Of a stretch of 64,000 nucleotides of DNA, positions 35,181 to 44,478 are shown piece by piece. This stretch comes from Burkholderia ubonensis. GTDB taxonomy: Bacteria > Pseudomonadota > Gammaproteobacteria > Burkholderiales > Burkholderiaceae. The stretch covers positions 2,356,001 to 2,420,000 of the forward strand of contig NZ_CP013420.1 of assembly GCF_001718695.1 (NCBI RefSeq), read 5' to 3'. Positions within the stretch are counted from its first letter, which is position 1; every line of letters starts with the position of its first letter. The notes below the pieces were generated by a model. That model was given only the letters and a program-made list of their open reading frames with translations, was not told the origin of the DNA and ran no database searches. Made by a program: the position numbers and the translations under genes.

Positions 35181-36158
35181 TCACGATGCCTTCAGCGGTT
35201 TATACCGCGCGATCATTTCGCCGACGATGCCGCGCCGGAACGCGAGCACGCACGCAATGAAGATCAGCCCGGTCACGATCGTCGCCGATTCGCCGAGCGA
35301 GTGGAACCAGCCGATGCCGGTCAGCGACGCGAGCCATTCGCCGATGTCGCCGAGCCGGTCCTCGAGCGAGACGATCAGCGCGGCGCCGAGCAGCGGGCCG
35401 AACAGCGTGCCCATCCCGCCGACGAGCGTCATCAGCACGACGAGGCCCGACATCGTCCAGTACGCGTCGGAAAGCGTCTCGAAGCCGAGCACGAGCACCT
35501 TCAGCGAGCCGGCCAGCCCCGCGAGCCCGGCCGACAGGACGAACGCGAGCAGCTTGAAGCGGTCGGTGTCGTAGCCGAGCGAGACCGCGCGCGCTTCGTT
35601 CTCCTTGATGGCGACGAGCACCTGGCCGAACGGCGAATGCACGATCCGCACGATGAACGCGCAGGCCGCAACGATGATCGCGAGCACGACGTAATAGAGC
35701 ACGAGGTCCGACGACAGGTCGAGCACGCCGAACAGCCGGCCGCGCGGCACGCCCTGCAGGCCGTCCTCGCCGTGCGTGAACGGCGCCTGCAGGTAGATGA
35801 AGTAGATCATCTGCGCGAACGCGAGCGTGATCATCGCGAAGTAGATCCCCTGCCGGCGGATCGCGAACAGGCCGACCACGAGGCCGAGCAGCGTCGCGGC
35901 CGCAGTGCCCGCGAGCACGCCGAGCTCGGACGAGAAGCCGAGCGTCTGCAGCGCATAGCCCGTCAGGTAGCCCGACGTCGCGAGGAACATCGCGTGGCCG
36001 AACGACAGCAGCCCCGTATAGCCGATCAGCAGGTTGAACGCGGCCGCGAACAGCGCGAAAGCGAGCACCTTCATCACGAACACCGGATACGCGCCGGCGA
36101 ACGGCGCGACGAGCAGTGCGGCGAGCAGCACACCGTAGAGCACTTTTCTCTGCATCAT
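35181..36158 (-). CDS. livM: HAAT-family permease (LivM-type), cluster 2
   Basis: A 325-residue membrane protein beginning MMQRKVLYGVLLAALLVAPF, with GYTGLLSFGHAMFLATSGYL as the family motif and VAIKENEARAVSLGYD as the ATPase-contact loop. Its start overlaps the livH stop (ATGA at 36155-36158). It is the last gene of the five-gene cluster-2 operon. Confidence 0.93.
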   Translation of the reverse strand: MMQRKVLYGVLLAALLVAPFAGAYPVFVMKVLAFALFAAAFNLLIGYTGLLSFGHAMFLATSGYLTGYALQTLGFSSELGVLAGTAAATLLGLVVGLFAIRRQGIYFAMITLAFAQMIYFIYLQAPFTHGEDGLQGVPRGRLFGVLDLSSDLVLYYVVLAIIVAACAFIVRIVHSPFGQVLVAIKENEARAVSLGYDTDRFKLLAFVLSAGLAGLAGSLKVLVLGFETLSDAYWTMSGLVVLMTLVGGMGTLFGPLLGAALIVSLEDRLGDIGEWLASLTGIGWFHSLGESATIVTGLIFIACVLAFRRGIVGEMIARYKPLKAS

Positions 36159-37039
36159 CTTTCCTTGCCGAAGAGGCCCGCCGGACGGATCAGCAGCACG
36201 ATCGCCATGATCACGAACACGACGGTGGCCGACGCTTCCGGATAGAACACCCGCGTGAAGCCCTCGATCACGCCGAGCATCAGGCCGGTGAGGATCGAGC
36301 CGAGGATCGAGCCCATCCCGCCGATCACGACCACCGCGAACACGGTGATGATCATCGGCTGGCCCATCAGCGGCGACACCTGGATCACCGGCGCGGCCAG
36401 CACGCCCGCGAACGCGGCGAGCGCGACGCCGAAGCCGTAGGTGAGCGTGATCATCATCGGCACGTTCACGCCGAACGCCTCGACGAGCTTCGGATTCTCG
36501 GTGCCCGCGCGCAGGTACGCGCCCAGGCGCGTCTTCTCGATCACGAACCAGGTCGCGAGACACACCGCGAGCGACGCGACGACGACCCACGCGCGATAGT
36601 TCGGCAGGAACATGAAGCCGAGATTGGTCGCGCCGGCGAGCTGCGACGGCACGTCGTAAGGCTGCCCGGACGCGCCGTAGATCGAGCGGAACACGCCCTC
36701 GACGACGAGCGTCAGGCCGAACGTCAGCAGCAGCCCGTACAGGTGGTCGAGCTTGTACAGCCAGCGCAGCATCGAGCGCTCGACGACGACGCCGAACACG
36801 CCGACGAGCACCGGCGCGATCACGAGCATCGCCCAGTAGGGCAGCCCGAAATACGACAGCCCCATCCATGCGAGCATCGCGCCCAGCATGAACAGCGCGC
36901 CGTGCGCGAAGTTGATCACATTGAGCAGCCCGAATATCACCGCGAGCCCGAGGCTCAGGATCGCGTAGAACGAGCCGTTGACGAGCCCGAGCAACAGCTG
37001 GCTCAGCATCGCCGGCAACGGAATGCCAAAGATTTCCAT
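36155..37039 (-). CDS. livH: HAAT-family permease (LivH-type), cluster 2
   Basis: A 294-residue membrane protein of typical LivH length. LVNGSFYAILSLGLAVIFGL is the family N-terminal motif; LGAYLRAGTENPKLVEAFGV is the cytoplasmic coupling loop. It pairs with the LivM-type partner encoded next. Confidence 0.93.
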   Translation of the reverse strand: MEIFGIPLPAMLSQLLLGLVNGSFYAILSLGLAVIFGLLNVINFAHGALFMLGAMLAWMGLSYFGLPYWAMLVIAPVLVGVFGVVVERSMLRWLYKLDHLYGLLLTFGLTLVVEGVFRSIYGASGQPYDVPSQLAGATNLGFMFLPNYRAWVVVASLAVCLATWFVIEKTRLGAYLRAGTENPKLVEAFGVNVPMMITLTYGFGVALAAFAGVLAAPVIQVSPLMGQPMIITVFAVVVIGGMGSILGSILTGLMLGVIEGFTRVFYPEASATVVFVIMAIVLLIRPAGLFGKER

Positions 37040-37133
37040 CGCTTCCGCCGTCAGAGTGAGGTTCGTTGCGCGCGCAACCTGTTCGCCGCGCGCGCAGGCG
37101 GCGGGGCGCCCTGCCCCGCCCGCCGCCGCGCGC

Positions 37134-38333
37134 TTACTTCCACATCGCGCAGCGCGTCTCCTGCTTGGTCGTGAACGCCTGTTCGCCCGGAATCGTCGCG
37201 AGCACCTTGTAGTAATCCCACGGCTCCTTCGATTCGGACGGCTTCTTCACCTCCATCAGATACATGTCGTGGATCATGCTGCCGTCCGCGCGGATGTAGC
37301 CCTTCGCGTAGAAGTCGTTGACCTTCGCCTTCTTCAGCTCGGCCATCACCTTGTCGGAGTCGGTCGTGCCGGCCGCCTGCACCGCCTTCAGGTAGGTCGT
37401 CACCGACGAATAGTCGGCCGCCTGCAGGCTCGACGGCATCTTCTTCATCTTGCCGAAGTAGCGCTGAGCCCACTGGCGCGATGCCGCGTCGCGGTTCCAG
37501 TACCAGCTGTCGGTCAGCACGAGGCCCTGGGTCGTCTCGAGGCCGAGGCTGTGCACGTCGTTGATGAACATCAGCAGCGCGGCGAGCTTCATCGTCTTCG
37601 TGATGCCGAACTCCTTCGCCGCCTTGATCGCGTTGATCGTGTCACCGCCCGCGTTCGCGAGGCCGAGGATCTGCGCCTTCGACGCCTGCGCCTGCAGCAG
37701 GAACGACGAGAAGTCCGACGCGGACAGCGGATGCCGCACGTAGCCGAGCACCTGGCCGCCGTGCGCCTTCACGACGTCCGACGTGTTCTTCTCGAGCGCC
37801 TTGCCGAACGCGTAGTCGGCGGTCAGGAAGAACCACGACTTGCCGCCCTGCTTCACCACCGCCGAGCCGGTGCCCTTCGCGAGCGCCATCGTGTCGTACG
37901 CGTAGTGCACCGTGTACGGCGTGCACTGCTCGTTCGTCAGCGTGTCCGCCCCCGCGCCGATGTTGATGTAGACCTTCTTCTTCTCCGCCGCGACCGTGTT
38001 CATCGACAGCGCCGTTCCCGAGTTCGTGCCGCCGACGAGCAGGTCGAGCCCGCCGCGGTCCATCCACTCGCGCGCCTTCGACGCCGCGATGTCCGCCTTG
38101 TTCTGGTGATCCGCGTACACGACCTCGATCGGCTTGCCGAGCACCTTGCCGCCGAAGTCCGCGACCGCCATCCGGATCGCCTCGAGGCCGCCCTGCCCGT
38201 CGATGTCCGCATAAAGCCCCGACATGTCGGTGATGAAACCGATCTTCACGGTATCCGCGGCCTGCGCGGCGCCGGCGGTGAACGCGGCGGCCGCGAGCGC
38301 GAGACAGGCGCGTGCGAGGGTCTTCATTTTCAT
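37134..38333 (-). CDS. HAAT-family substrate-binding protein, cluster 2
   Basis: A 399-residue exported protein. Signal peptide MKMKTLARACLALAAAAFTAGAAQA (written in two parts: hydrophobic core LALAAAAF, cleavage after AQA). The mature start is ADTVKIGFITDMSGLYADID. AGGAGACGTCA supports the ATG. The motif NIGAGADTLTNEQCTPYTVHY and a C-terminal cysteine pair differ from classic LivK, so the ligand may be an amide, an aromatic acid or a related solute rather than a branched-chain amino acid. Confidence 0.9.
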   Translation of the reverse strand: MKMKTLARACLALAAAAFTAGAAQAADTVKIGFITDMSGLYADIDGQGGLEAIRMAVADFGGKVLGKPIEVVYADHQNKADIAASKAREWMDRGGLDLLVGGTNSGTALSMNTVAAEKKKVYINIGAGADTLTNEQCTPYTVHYAYDTMALAKGTGSAVVKQGGKSWFFLTADYAFGKALEKNTSDVVKAHGGQVLGYVRHPLSASDFSSFLLQAQASKAQILGLANAGGDTINAIKAAKEFGITKTMKLAALLMFINDVHSLGLETTQGLVLTDSWYWNRDAASRQWAQRYFGKMKKMPSSLQAADYSSVTTYLKAVQAAGTTDSDKVMAELKKAKVNDFYAKGYIRADGSMIHDMYLMEVKKPSESKEPWDYYKVLATIPGEQAFTTKQETRCAMWK

Positions 38334-38405
38334 TGACGTCTCCTGTTCTTCTTTGATGCGTTGTGGATATTCGACGGCCGCCACGGCTAGCGGCGCGGGA
38401 TGGCG

Positions 38406-39161
38406 TCAAACGCCGAGCAGGTCGTGCAGCACCGGCATCTTGCTTGCGAGTTCGCGCGCGCCGAAATGCTCGACGATCCGGCCGTGCTCCATCACGTAGA
38501 ACCGGTCGGCGAGCGGCGCGGCAAAGCGGAAATTCTGTTCGACCATCACGATCGTGTAGCCGCGCGCCTTCAGCGCGACGATCATCTTCGCGAGCGTCTG
38601 CACGATCACGGGCGCGAGACCCTCGGAAATCTCGTCGAGCAGCAGCAGGTTCGCGCCGGTGCGCAGGATCCGCGCGACCGCGAGCATCTGCTGCTCGCCG
38701 CCGGACAGCCGCGTGCCCTGGCTCTGCCGGCGCGATGCGAGGTTCGGGAACATCGCGTAGATGTCGTCGAGCGACATCGCGTGCTCGCGCGGCCCGATCG
38801 GCGGCGGCAGCATCAGGTTCTCCTCGCACGACAGGCTCGAGAAGATGCCGCGCTCCTCCGGGCAATAGCCGACGCCGTAATGCGCGATCCGGTGCGTCGC
38901 CAGGCCGATCGTCTCGTGGCCGGCGACCTTGATCGAGCCGCTGCGGCGGCCCGTCAGGCCCATGATCGCGCGCAGCGTCGTCGTGCGGCCCGCGCCGTTG
39001 CGGCCGAGCAGCGTCACGACCTCGCCGCGGTGCACGGAGAGATCGACGCCGTGCAATATGTGGGATTCCCCGTACCAGGCTTCGAGGCCCGAGATCTCCA
39101 GCGCAGGCGTGCCGCTTTCGACGCCGCTCAATTCGCGTTCCTCCCGTTCGCTGCGCTTCAT
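38406..39161 (-). CDS. livF: HAAT-family ATP-binding protein (LivF-type), cluster 2, altered Walker A
   Basis: A 251-residue ABC ATPase. The signature LSGGEQQMLAVARILRTG, Walker B NLLLLDEISEGLAP and H-loop VEQNFRF are normal. Walker A reads LLGRNGAGRTTTLRAI: the phosphate-binding lysine is arginine (codon CGC). The rest of the P-loop is intact and the codon change is not explained by a frameshift. LivG in the same operon keeps a normal lysine, so the pair could hydrolyse ATP asymmetrically. The start overlaps the livG stop. Confidence 0.92.
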   Translation of the reverse strand: MKRSEREERELSGVESGTPALEISGLEAWYGESHILHGVDLSVHRGEVVTLLGRNGAGRTTTLRAIMGLTGRRSGSIKVAGHETIGLATHRIAHYGVGYCPEERGIFSSLSCEENLMLPPPIGPREHAMSLDDIYAMFPNLASRRQSQGTRLSGGEQQMLAVARILRTGANLLLLDEISEGLAPVIVQTLAKMIVALKARGYTIVMVEQNFRFAAPLADRFYVMEHGRIVEHFGARELASKMPVLHDLLGV

Positions 39162-39937
39162 GCGTGCGCCCCCGCGAGCGCTGCATCGGCGCTGCCCATG
39201 TATGCCTCGATGACGAGCGGATTCTTCGACACCTCCGCATACGAGCCCTCGGCGAGCACCTCGCCGCGCTGCAGGACGGTGATCGTGTCGGAGATGCCCG
39301 CGATCACGTTCATGTTGTGCTCGACCATCAGGATCGTGCGCCCGCTCGCGACCTTCTTGATCAGCGCGGTCACGCGGTCGACGTCTTCGTGGCCCATCCC
39401 TTGCGTGGGCTCGTCGAGCAGCATCAGCTCCGGCTCCATCGCGAGCGTCGTCGCGATCTCGAGCGCGCGCTTGCGGCCATAGGCGAGCTCGACGGTCGGC
39501 ACGTGCGCGAAATCGGTGAGGCCGACCTGCGTGAGCAGGTCCATCGCGCGGTCGTCGAGCGCCTTCAGCGAGCGCTCGCTGCGCCAGAAATGGAATTCGG
39601 TGCCGAGCGAGCGCTGCAGGCCGAGGCGCACGTTGTGCAGCGCGCTCAGGTGCGGGAACACCGCGGAGATCTGGAACGAACGGATGATGCCGCGCCGCGC
39701 GACCTGCGCGGGCCGCTCGTCGGTGATGTCGATGCCGTTGAAGACGATCTGGCCGGCCGTCGGCGTCAGGAATTTGGTCAGGAGGTTGAAGCAGGTGGTT
39801 TTTCCCGCGCCGTTCGGTCCGATCAATGCGTGGATCGACCCGCGGCGCACGCGCAGATTGACGCCGTTCACGGCGGTGAAGCCCTTGAATTCCTTCGTCA
39901 GTCCGCGTGTTTCGAGAATCGTGTCGCCGAGAATCAT
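39158..39937 (-). CDS. livG: HAAT-family ATP-binding protein (LivG-type), cluster 2
   Basis: A 259-residue ATPase with Walker A GPNGAGKTTCFNLL, a shortened signature LAYGRKRALEIATTL (typical of this subgroup) and Walker B LMLLDEPTQGMG. GGAAGGGAAC precedes MILGDTILETRGL. It is the first gene of the operon livG-livF-binding protein-livH-livM, an order unlike cluster 1. Confidence 0.92.
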   Translation of the reverse strand: MILGDTILETRGLTKEFKGFTAVNGVNLRVRRGSIHALIGPNGAGKTTCFNLLTKFLTPTAGQIVFNGIDITDERPAQVARRGIIRSFQISAVFPHLSALHNVRLGLQRSLGTEFHFWRSERSLKALDDRAMDLLTQVGLTDFAHVPTVELAYGRKRALEIATTLAMEPELMLLDEPTQGMGHEDVDRVTALIKKVASGRTILMVEHNMNVIAGISDTITVLQRGEVLAEGSYAEVSKNPLVIEAYMGSADAALAGAHA

Positions 39938-40389
39938 GTTCCCTTCCGTACGAAATCGGGCGAAGCACCGGGGAGCGTCGCACTGGCGATCGCGATCGGC
40001 GCCGCGGATCGGCGGGCCGCCCCCGGGCGCCGTATTACACGTCGAGGGTGGTCTCCCGCGCCGACGCGTATTCACACTGCGCAACATTGTCGCGCCGTTG
40101 GTGCAGTGCATTCATCGGGATTTGCACTTATAGGGCTGGCCGCCATATCGCACGCGGTGGAGCGCGAAGGTTCGACACGTGCGCGCTGCGCACGGCGCGT
40201 GCCTGTGAAAACAGCGCGCGTCAGGTCATCGCGACCACGCGCCGATCGTGACCCATGCGCGGGTTCAACGTGATCGTTCGCACGCGCGCGCTTCCAACCG
40301 CCGCATATGCGAACCCGTTTCGCCGCATAGCCCGAAGGTCGCCGCAGACACGCGGCCGCCGCGCGTGTGGCGCCGATATCACGCCGATA
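39938..40389. other. Noncoding stretch between livG and the GMC oxidoreductase gene
   Basis: About 450 bp with no gene I can support. It must carry the cluster-2 promoter; CTATAAG on the minus strand near 40.13 kb is a possible -10. At 40371-40392, CGCCGATATCA is repeated twice in tandem across the end of the GMC gene. Confidence 0.4.
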
Positions 40390-42075
40390 TCACGCCGGCG
40401 TCATCGCCGCTTCCGTGCGCACCTGCGTCGCGTCGCGCGCCGTGCGGCGATCCTCGCGGATCATGTCGCTCGCGCGCTCCGCGATCATCAGCGTCGGCGA
40501 GTTGGTGTTGCCCGACGTGATGGACGGCATCACCGACGCGTCGACCACCCGCAGCCCGGCGACGCCGCGCACCCGCAGCCGGCTGTCGACCACGGCGCCG
40601 TCGTCGTCCGCGCGTCCCATCCGGCAGGTGCCGACCGGATGGAAGATCGTCGTGCCGACCGCGCCGGCCGCTTCGATCAGTTCCGCTTCGGTTCGGTAGC
40701 GCGGGCCCGGCAGGATTTCTTCGGGGCGGTATCGCGCGAGCGCCGGCGCGGACGCGATCCGGCGCGTCAGCCGCAGCGCGTTCGCGGCGACGTGGCGATC
40801 GTAATCGGTCGACAGGTAGTTCGGCGCGATCGCGGGCGCCGCGCCCGGATCGGCGCTCGCAATGTGGATGCTGCCGCGCGACGTCGGCCGCAGGTGGCAC
40901 ACCGATGCGGTAAACGCATTGAAGCTGTGCAGCGGCTCGCCGAAGCGCTCGAGCGACAGCGGCTGCACGTGATATTCGAGATCGGGCCGCGTGAGCGTCG
41001 GGTCGTCCGGATCGGATTTCGCGAACGCGCCGAGCTGCGACGGCGCCATCGACATCGGACCGCGCTGCAGCAGCGCATATTCGGCGCCGATCGCGAGCTT
41101 GCCCCACCAGTGCGCGGCCAGCGTGTTGAGCGTGCGCACGCCCTCGACGCGAAACGCCATCCGCAGCTGCAGGTGATCCTGCAGGTTTTCGCCGACGCCG
41201 CGCAGGTCCTGCACGACGTCGATGCCGAGCGCCTGCAGCCGCCGGCCGTCGCCGATGCCGGACAGTTCGAGCAGCTGCGGCGAATTGACGGCGCCCGACG
41301 TCAGCAGCACTTCGGCGCGCGCACGTGCGACGAAATTCGAATCGCCGCGGCAATATTCGACGCCGGTCGCGCGCCGCCCGTCGAAGATCACGCGCTGCGC
41401 GTGCGCGCCGGTGATCACGGTCAGGTTCGGCCGTGACATCGCCGGGCGCAGGAACGCCTTCGACGCGCTCCAGCGCACGCCGCGCTTCTGGTTCACCTCG
41501 AAATAGCCGACGCCGGTGTTGTCGCCGCCGTTGAAATCGTCGGTCGCGGGAATGCCGGTTTCCTGCGCCGCGTGCGCGAACGATTCGAGGATTTCCCAGC
41601 GCAGCCGCTGTTTCTCGACGCGCCAGCAGCCGCCCGCGCCGTGCACGTCGCTCGCGCCCGCATGATGATCCTCGCTACGCTTGAAGATCGGCAGCACGCT
41701 GTCCCACGACCAGCCCGCGTCGCCCGTGTCGCGCGCCCAGCCGTCGTAGTCCTCGCGCTGGCCGCGCATGTAGATCATCCCGTTGATCGACGACGAGCCG
41801 CCGAGCACGCGGCCGCGCGGATACGACAGCGCGCGGCCGTTCAGCCCCGCTTCCGGCTGCGTCTTGTAGAGCCAGTCGGTGCGCGGATTGCCGATGCAAT
41901 ACAGATAGCCGACCGGGATATGGATCCACGGATAGTCGTCCTTGCCGCCGGCTTCGAGCAGCAGCACGCTGACGTCCGGATCCTCGGTCAGACGGTTCGC
42001 GAGCACGCAGCCCGCGGTGCCCGCGCCGACGATCACGTAATCGAATTCACCCTCGAGCGTCCGTTCAGTGTTCAC
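40390..42075 (-). CDS. GMC-family FAD oxidoreductase (choline dehydrogenase-like)
   Basis: A 561-residue flavoenzyme. The FAD motif is YVIVGAGTAGCVLANRLTED (residues 13-32), GMC signature 1 is RGRVLGGSSSINGMIYMRG, signature 2 SGAVNSPQLLELSGIGD, and the catalytic pair is His in IFHPVGTCRMG and Asn in SGNTNSPTLMIAE. The start is GTG after GGAGACACGTC. Substrate: an alcohol such as choline or an aliphatic or aromatic alcohol. The divergent LysR regulator 176 bp away suggests substrate induction. BetA proper has a different N-terminus, so I give no symbol. Confidence 0.9.
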   Translation of the reverse strand: MNTERTLEGEFDYVIVGAGTAGCVLANRLTEDPDVSVLLLEAGGKDDYPWIHIPVGYLYCIGNPRTDWLYKTQPEAGLNGRALSYPRGRVLGGSSSINGMIYMRGQREDYDGWARDTGDAGWSWDSVLPIFKRSEDHHAGASDVHGAGGCWRVEKQRLRWEILESFAHAAQETGIPATDDFNGGDNTGVGYFEVNQKRGVRWSASKAFLRPAMSRPNLTVITGAHAQRVIFDGRRATGVEYCRGDSNFVARARAEVLLTSGAVNSPQLLELSGIGDGRRLQALGIDVVQDLRGVGENLQDHLQLRMAFRVEGVRTLNTLAAHWWGKLAIGAEYALLQRGPMSMAPSQLGAFAKSDPDDPTLTRPDLEYHVQPLSLERFGEPLHSFNAFTASVCHLRPTSRGSIHIASADPGAAPAIAPNYLSTDYDRHVAANALRLTRRIASAPALARYRPEEILPGPRYRTEAELIEAAGAVGTTIFHPVGTCRMGRADDDGAVVDSRLRVRGVAGLRVVDASVMPSITSGNTNSPTLMIAERASDMIREDRRTARDATQVRTEAAMTPA

Positions 42076-42198
42076 GACGTGTCTCCTGAGTTGTTGTGCG
42101 CCGCGCGGGGCGTGCCGCGCGCCTTTTTCAGCATAGTGCGCCGCGGAGCGACGCGATCGTTGCAGCGTACTCCGGCCGCGCGCTGCCGATCCAATGAG

Positions 42199-42219
42199 TT
42201 ATGCTCAATTGCGTCATAA
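42199..42219. promoter_or_regulatory. LysR-type operator candidate TTATG-N11-CATAA
   Basis: Perfect 5-bp arms, spacer of 11, in the divergent intergenic region and 33 bp before the LysR ATG. It has the dyad form expected of LysR-family recognition sites. Confidence 0.5.
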
Positions 42220-42251
42220 GCCGCGCTTATATCAGGATCGATCACGACACG

Positions 42252-43151
42252 ATGGACCTCACCCTCCTCCGCGCCTTCGCCGCGGTGGCCCGCGAAGGCA
42301 ACCTGACGCGCGCCGCCGAGCAGTTGCACCTCACGCAGCCGGCCGTCAGCCTGCAGGTCAAGCATCTGCAGGAGACGCTCGGCGTCGTGCTGTTCACGCG
42401 CACGTCGCGCGGGCTCGCACTCACGCGCGACGGCCAGACGCTGCTGCCGCACGCGGAACGCGCGCTCGCGGCTGCCGCCGACGTGCAGCGCGCGGCCGCC
42501 GCGCTGCGGCACGAAGTGCGCGGCCGGCTGCGGATCGGCACGATCCTCGATCCGGAATTCCTGCGCCTGGGCGGCTTCCTGCGCGCGCTCGTCGAGACCC
42601 ATCCGCAGATCGAGACCGCGCTGCGCCACGGGATGTCGGGCTGGGTGCTCGAGCAGGTGCGCGCGCAGGCGCTCGACGTCGGCTATTACATCGGCCAGCC
42701 CGGCGAGGACGATCCGCGCGACGGCGCGCTGTTCCATACCGTCACGCTCACGCATTTCCAGTACCGGGTGCTCGCGCCGGCCGGCTGGAAGGAGCGCGTG
42801 CAGCGCGCGCAGGACTGGCGCGCGCTCGCCGCGCTGCCGTGGATCTGGACGCCGCCGCAGTCCGCGCATCACCGGCTGCTGTCGCGCCGGTTCGCGGATG
42901 CGCGCGCGCAGCCGGTGAAGGTCGCCGAGGTCGACCAGGAGCAGTCGATGCTGGATCTCGTCAAGTCGGGGATCGGGCTCACGCTCGCGCGCGACTCGAC
43001 CGCGCTGGCCGAAGCGCATGCGCACGCGCTGACGATCGTCGAGCGCGTGACGGTGCCGACCGAGCTGACGTTCGTGACGCTCGCCGCGCGGCGCGACGAG
43101 CCGGCGATCGCGGCGGCGCTGCGGCTGATCGACGCGCAGTGGGCGAGATGA
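42252..43151 (+). CDS. LysR-family transcriptional regulator
   Basis: A 299-residue regulator. The N-terminal winged helix (MDLTLLRAFAAVAREGNLTR, then LHLTQPAVSLQVKHLQETLG) occupies residues 1-60; the rest is the two-lobed effector domain. The chosen ATG removes a short unconserved leader. The divergent position next to the GMC gene is the classical LysR arrangement and makes that gene the probable target. Confidence 0.9.
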   Translation: MDLTLLRAFAAVAREGNLTRAAEQLHLTQPAVSLQVKHLQETLGVVLFTRTSRGLALTRDGQTLLPHAERALAAAADVQRAAAALRHEVRGRLRIGTILDPEFLRLGGFLRALVETHPQIETALRHGMSGWVLEQVRAQALDVGYYIGQPGEDDPRDGALFHTVTLTHFQYRVLAPAGWKERVQRAQDWRALAALPWIWTPPQSAHHRLLSRRFADARAQPVKVAEVDQEQSMLDLVKSGIGLTLARDSTALAEAHAHALTIVERVTVPTELTFVTLAARRDEPAIAAALRLIDAQWAR

Positions 43152-43240
43152 GGCCACCGCGCGTCACGCCGCCGTCGCCCGCTTTTTGCTAGATTGTGCG
43201 TTCGCATTCGCGAGACCCTTGTCGATCGAAGGAGACCCGC

Positions 43241-43774
43241 ATGGCCCGCAACATCGAGATCAAAGCCCGCGCCCGTGAATTCGACCAGCTGCGCGAACGC
43301 GCGGCGGCGCTCGCCACCGAAGCGCCGCTGTTCTACCGCCAGCAGGATTTCTTCTACGACGTGCCGCGCGGCCGGCTGAAGCTGCGCCGCTTCGAGGACG
43401 GCACGCCCGCCGAGCTGATCTTCTACCAGCGCGACGACCGCGACGGCCCGAAGGCGTCGTACTACACCCGCAGCCCGGTGACGAATCCGGACGCGATGCA
43501 TGCGCTGCTCGCGACCGCGCTGACGACGCGCGGCATCGTCACGAAGGAGCGGCACGTGTACCTGGCGGGCCGCACCCGCATTCACCTCGACCGCGTCGAC
43601 GGCCTCGGCGACTTCATCGAGCTGGAAGTCGTGCTCGCGCCGGACGACGACGAGGCGGGCGGCGAAGCCGAAGCGCACGACGTGTTCGCGAAGCTCGGCG
43701 TGTCGAACGACGATCTCGTCGCGGTCGCATATGTGGACCTGCTGAACGCCGACGCCCAATCGGAAGCCGCATAA
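43241..43774 (+). CDS. CYTH-domain protein (class IV adenylate cyclase-like / triphosphatase)
   Basis: A 177-residue single-domain protein. The start MARNIEIKARAREFDQL carries the ExExK-type tunnel motif (NIEIKA) and the body has KLRRFEDGTPAELIFYQR, TRIHLDRVDGLGDFIELEVV. CYTH enzymes bind triphosphates and divalent metal; the CyaB-like group includes class IV adenylate cyclases and inorganic triphosphatases. The product cannot be told from sequence. GGAGACCCGC precedes the ATG. Confidence 0.85.
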   Translation: MARNIEIKARAREFDQLRERAAALATEAPLFYRQQDFFYDVPRGRLKLRRFEDGTPAELIFYQRDDRDGPKASYYTRSPVTNPDAMHALLATALTTRGIVTKERHVYLAGRTRIHLDRVDGLGDFIELEVVLAPDDDEAGGEAEAHDVFAKLGVSNDDLVAVAYVDLLNADAQSEAA

Positions 43775-43853
43775 GCGGCGACAATAATGGCGGCATGACC
43801 GCCGCCGGCGCGTCATGTGGCGGCGGCACCGCCATCACCGCCCTGCCGCTCGA

Positions 43854-44339
43854 TCACGCGGCGCCCGGCTCCAGGTGCGCGAGCGGCAGCGGCCCGTTGC
43901 GCTTGAACGTCGTCAGCACGATGTTCGAGCGCACGCTGTCGACGCCCGGCACCCGCATCAGCTTCTTCATCACGAACTGCGACAGCGCGTTCAGGTCCGG
44001 CGCGACGATCCGCAGCAGATAGTCCGCGTCGCCGACCACCGCGTGGCATTCGAGCACCTCGGGCAGCACGTCGATCTGCTGCTGGAACTGCTCGATGATC
44101 GAATCGCCGTGATGCTTGAGCTTCAGGCTCGTGAACGCGGTGACGCCGAGCCCGAGCTTCTCCGGGCGCAGCATCACGCGGTAGCCTTCGATCACGCCCG
44201 CGGCTTCGAGCCGCTGCAGGCGCCGGCCGATCTGCGACGGCGACAGCGGCACCTCCTCGCCGAGCTGCTGATGCGTGGCCCGCCCGAAGCGCTGCAGCAC
44301 GTCCAGCAGCGCCAGATCGAAGTGGTCGAGTTCCAACAT
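43854..44339 (-). CDS. Lrp/AsnC-family transcriptional regulator
   Basis: A 161-residue regulator with an N-terminal helix-turn-helix (LLDVLQRFGRATHQQLGEEV, SPSQIGRRLQRLEAAG) and a C-terminal RAM ligand-binding domain (VLPEVLECHAVVGDADYLLRI). GGAGGGCATTC precedes MLELDHFD. It is divergent from phhA with 139 bp between starts, so aromatic amino acids are plausible effectors and phhAB a plausible target. Confidence 0.9.
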   Translation of the reverse strand: MLELDHFDLALLDVLQRFGRATHQQLGEEVPLSPSQIGRRLQRLEAAGVIEGYRVMLRPEKLGLGVTAFTSLKLKHHGDSIIEQFQQQIDVLPEVLECHAVVGDADYLLRIVAPDLNALSQFVMKKLMRVPGVDSVRSNIVLTTFKRNGPLPLAHLEPGAA

Positions 44340-44366
44340 GAATGCCCTCCGCACAAAACGATGAAA

Positions 44367-44387
44367 TGATGCGGGATTATCGCATCA
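44367..44387. promoter_or_regulatory. Operator candidate TGATGCG-N7-CGCATCA
   Basis: A perfect 7-bp inverted repeat with a 7-bp spacer in the Lrp/phhA divergent region, 28 bp before the Lrp start. It is likely bound by the adjacent Lrp-type regulator. Confidence 0.5.
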
Positions 44388-44478
44388 GATGGAGAATCGA
44401 CGCCATCTTTGCGCCCATCATGCGCGCGCCCCGCTCTACACTCGCATGGTCATTCACCCAAGCATGCAGAGCGTCACC

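Noticed and set aside
40371..40392. Tandem CGCCGATATCA repeat as a mobile element or iteron
   Set aside because: Only two copies, straddling the end of a gene; too little to call an element.
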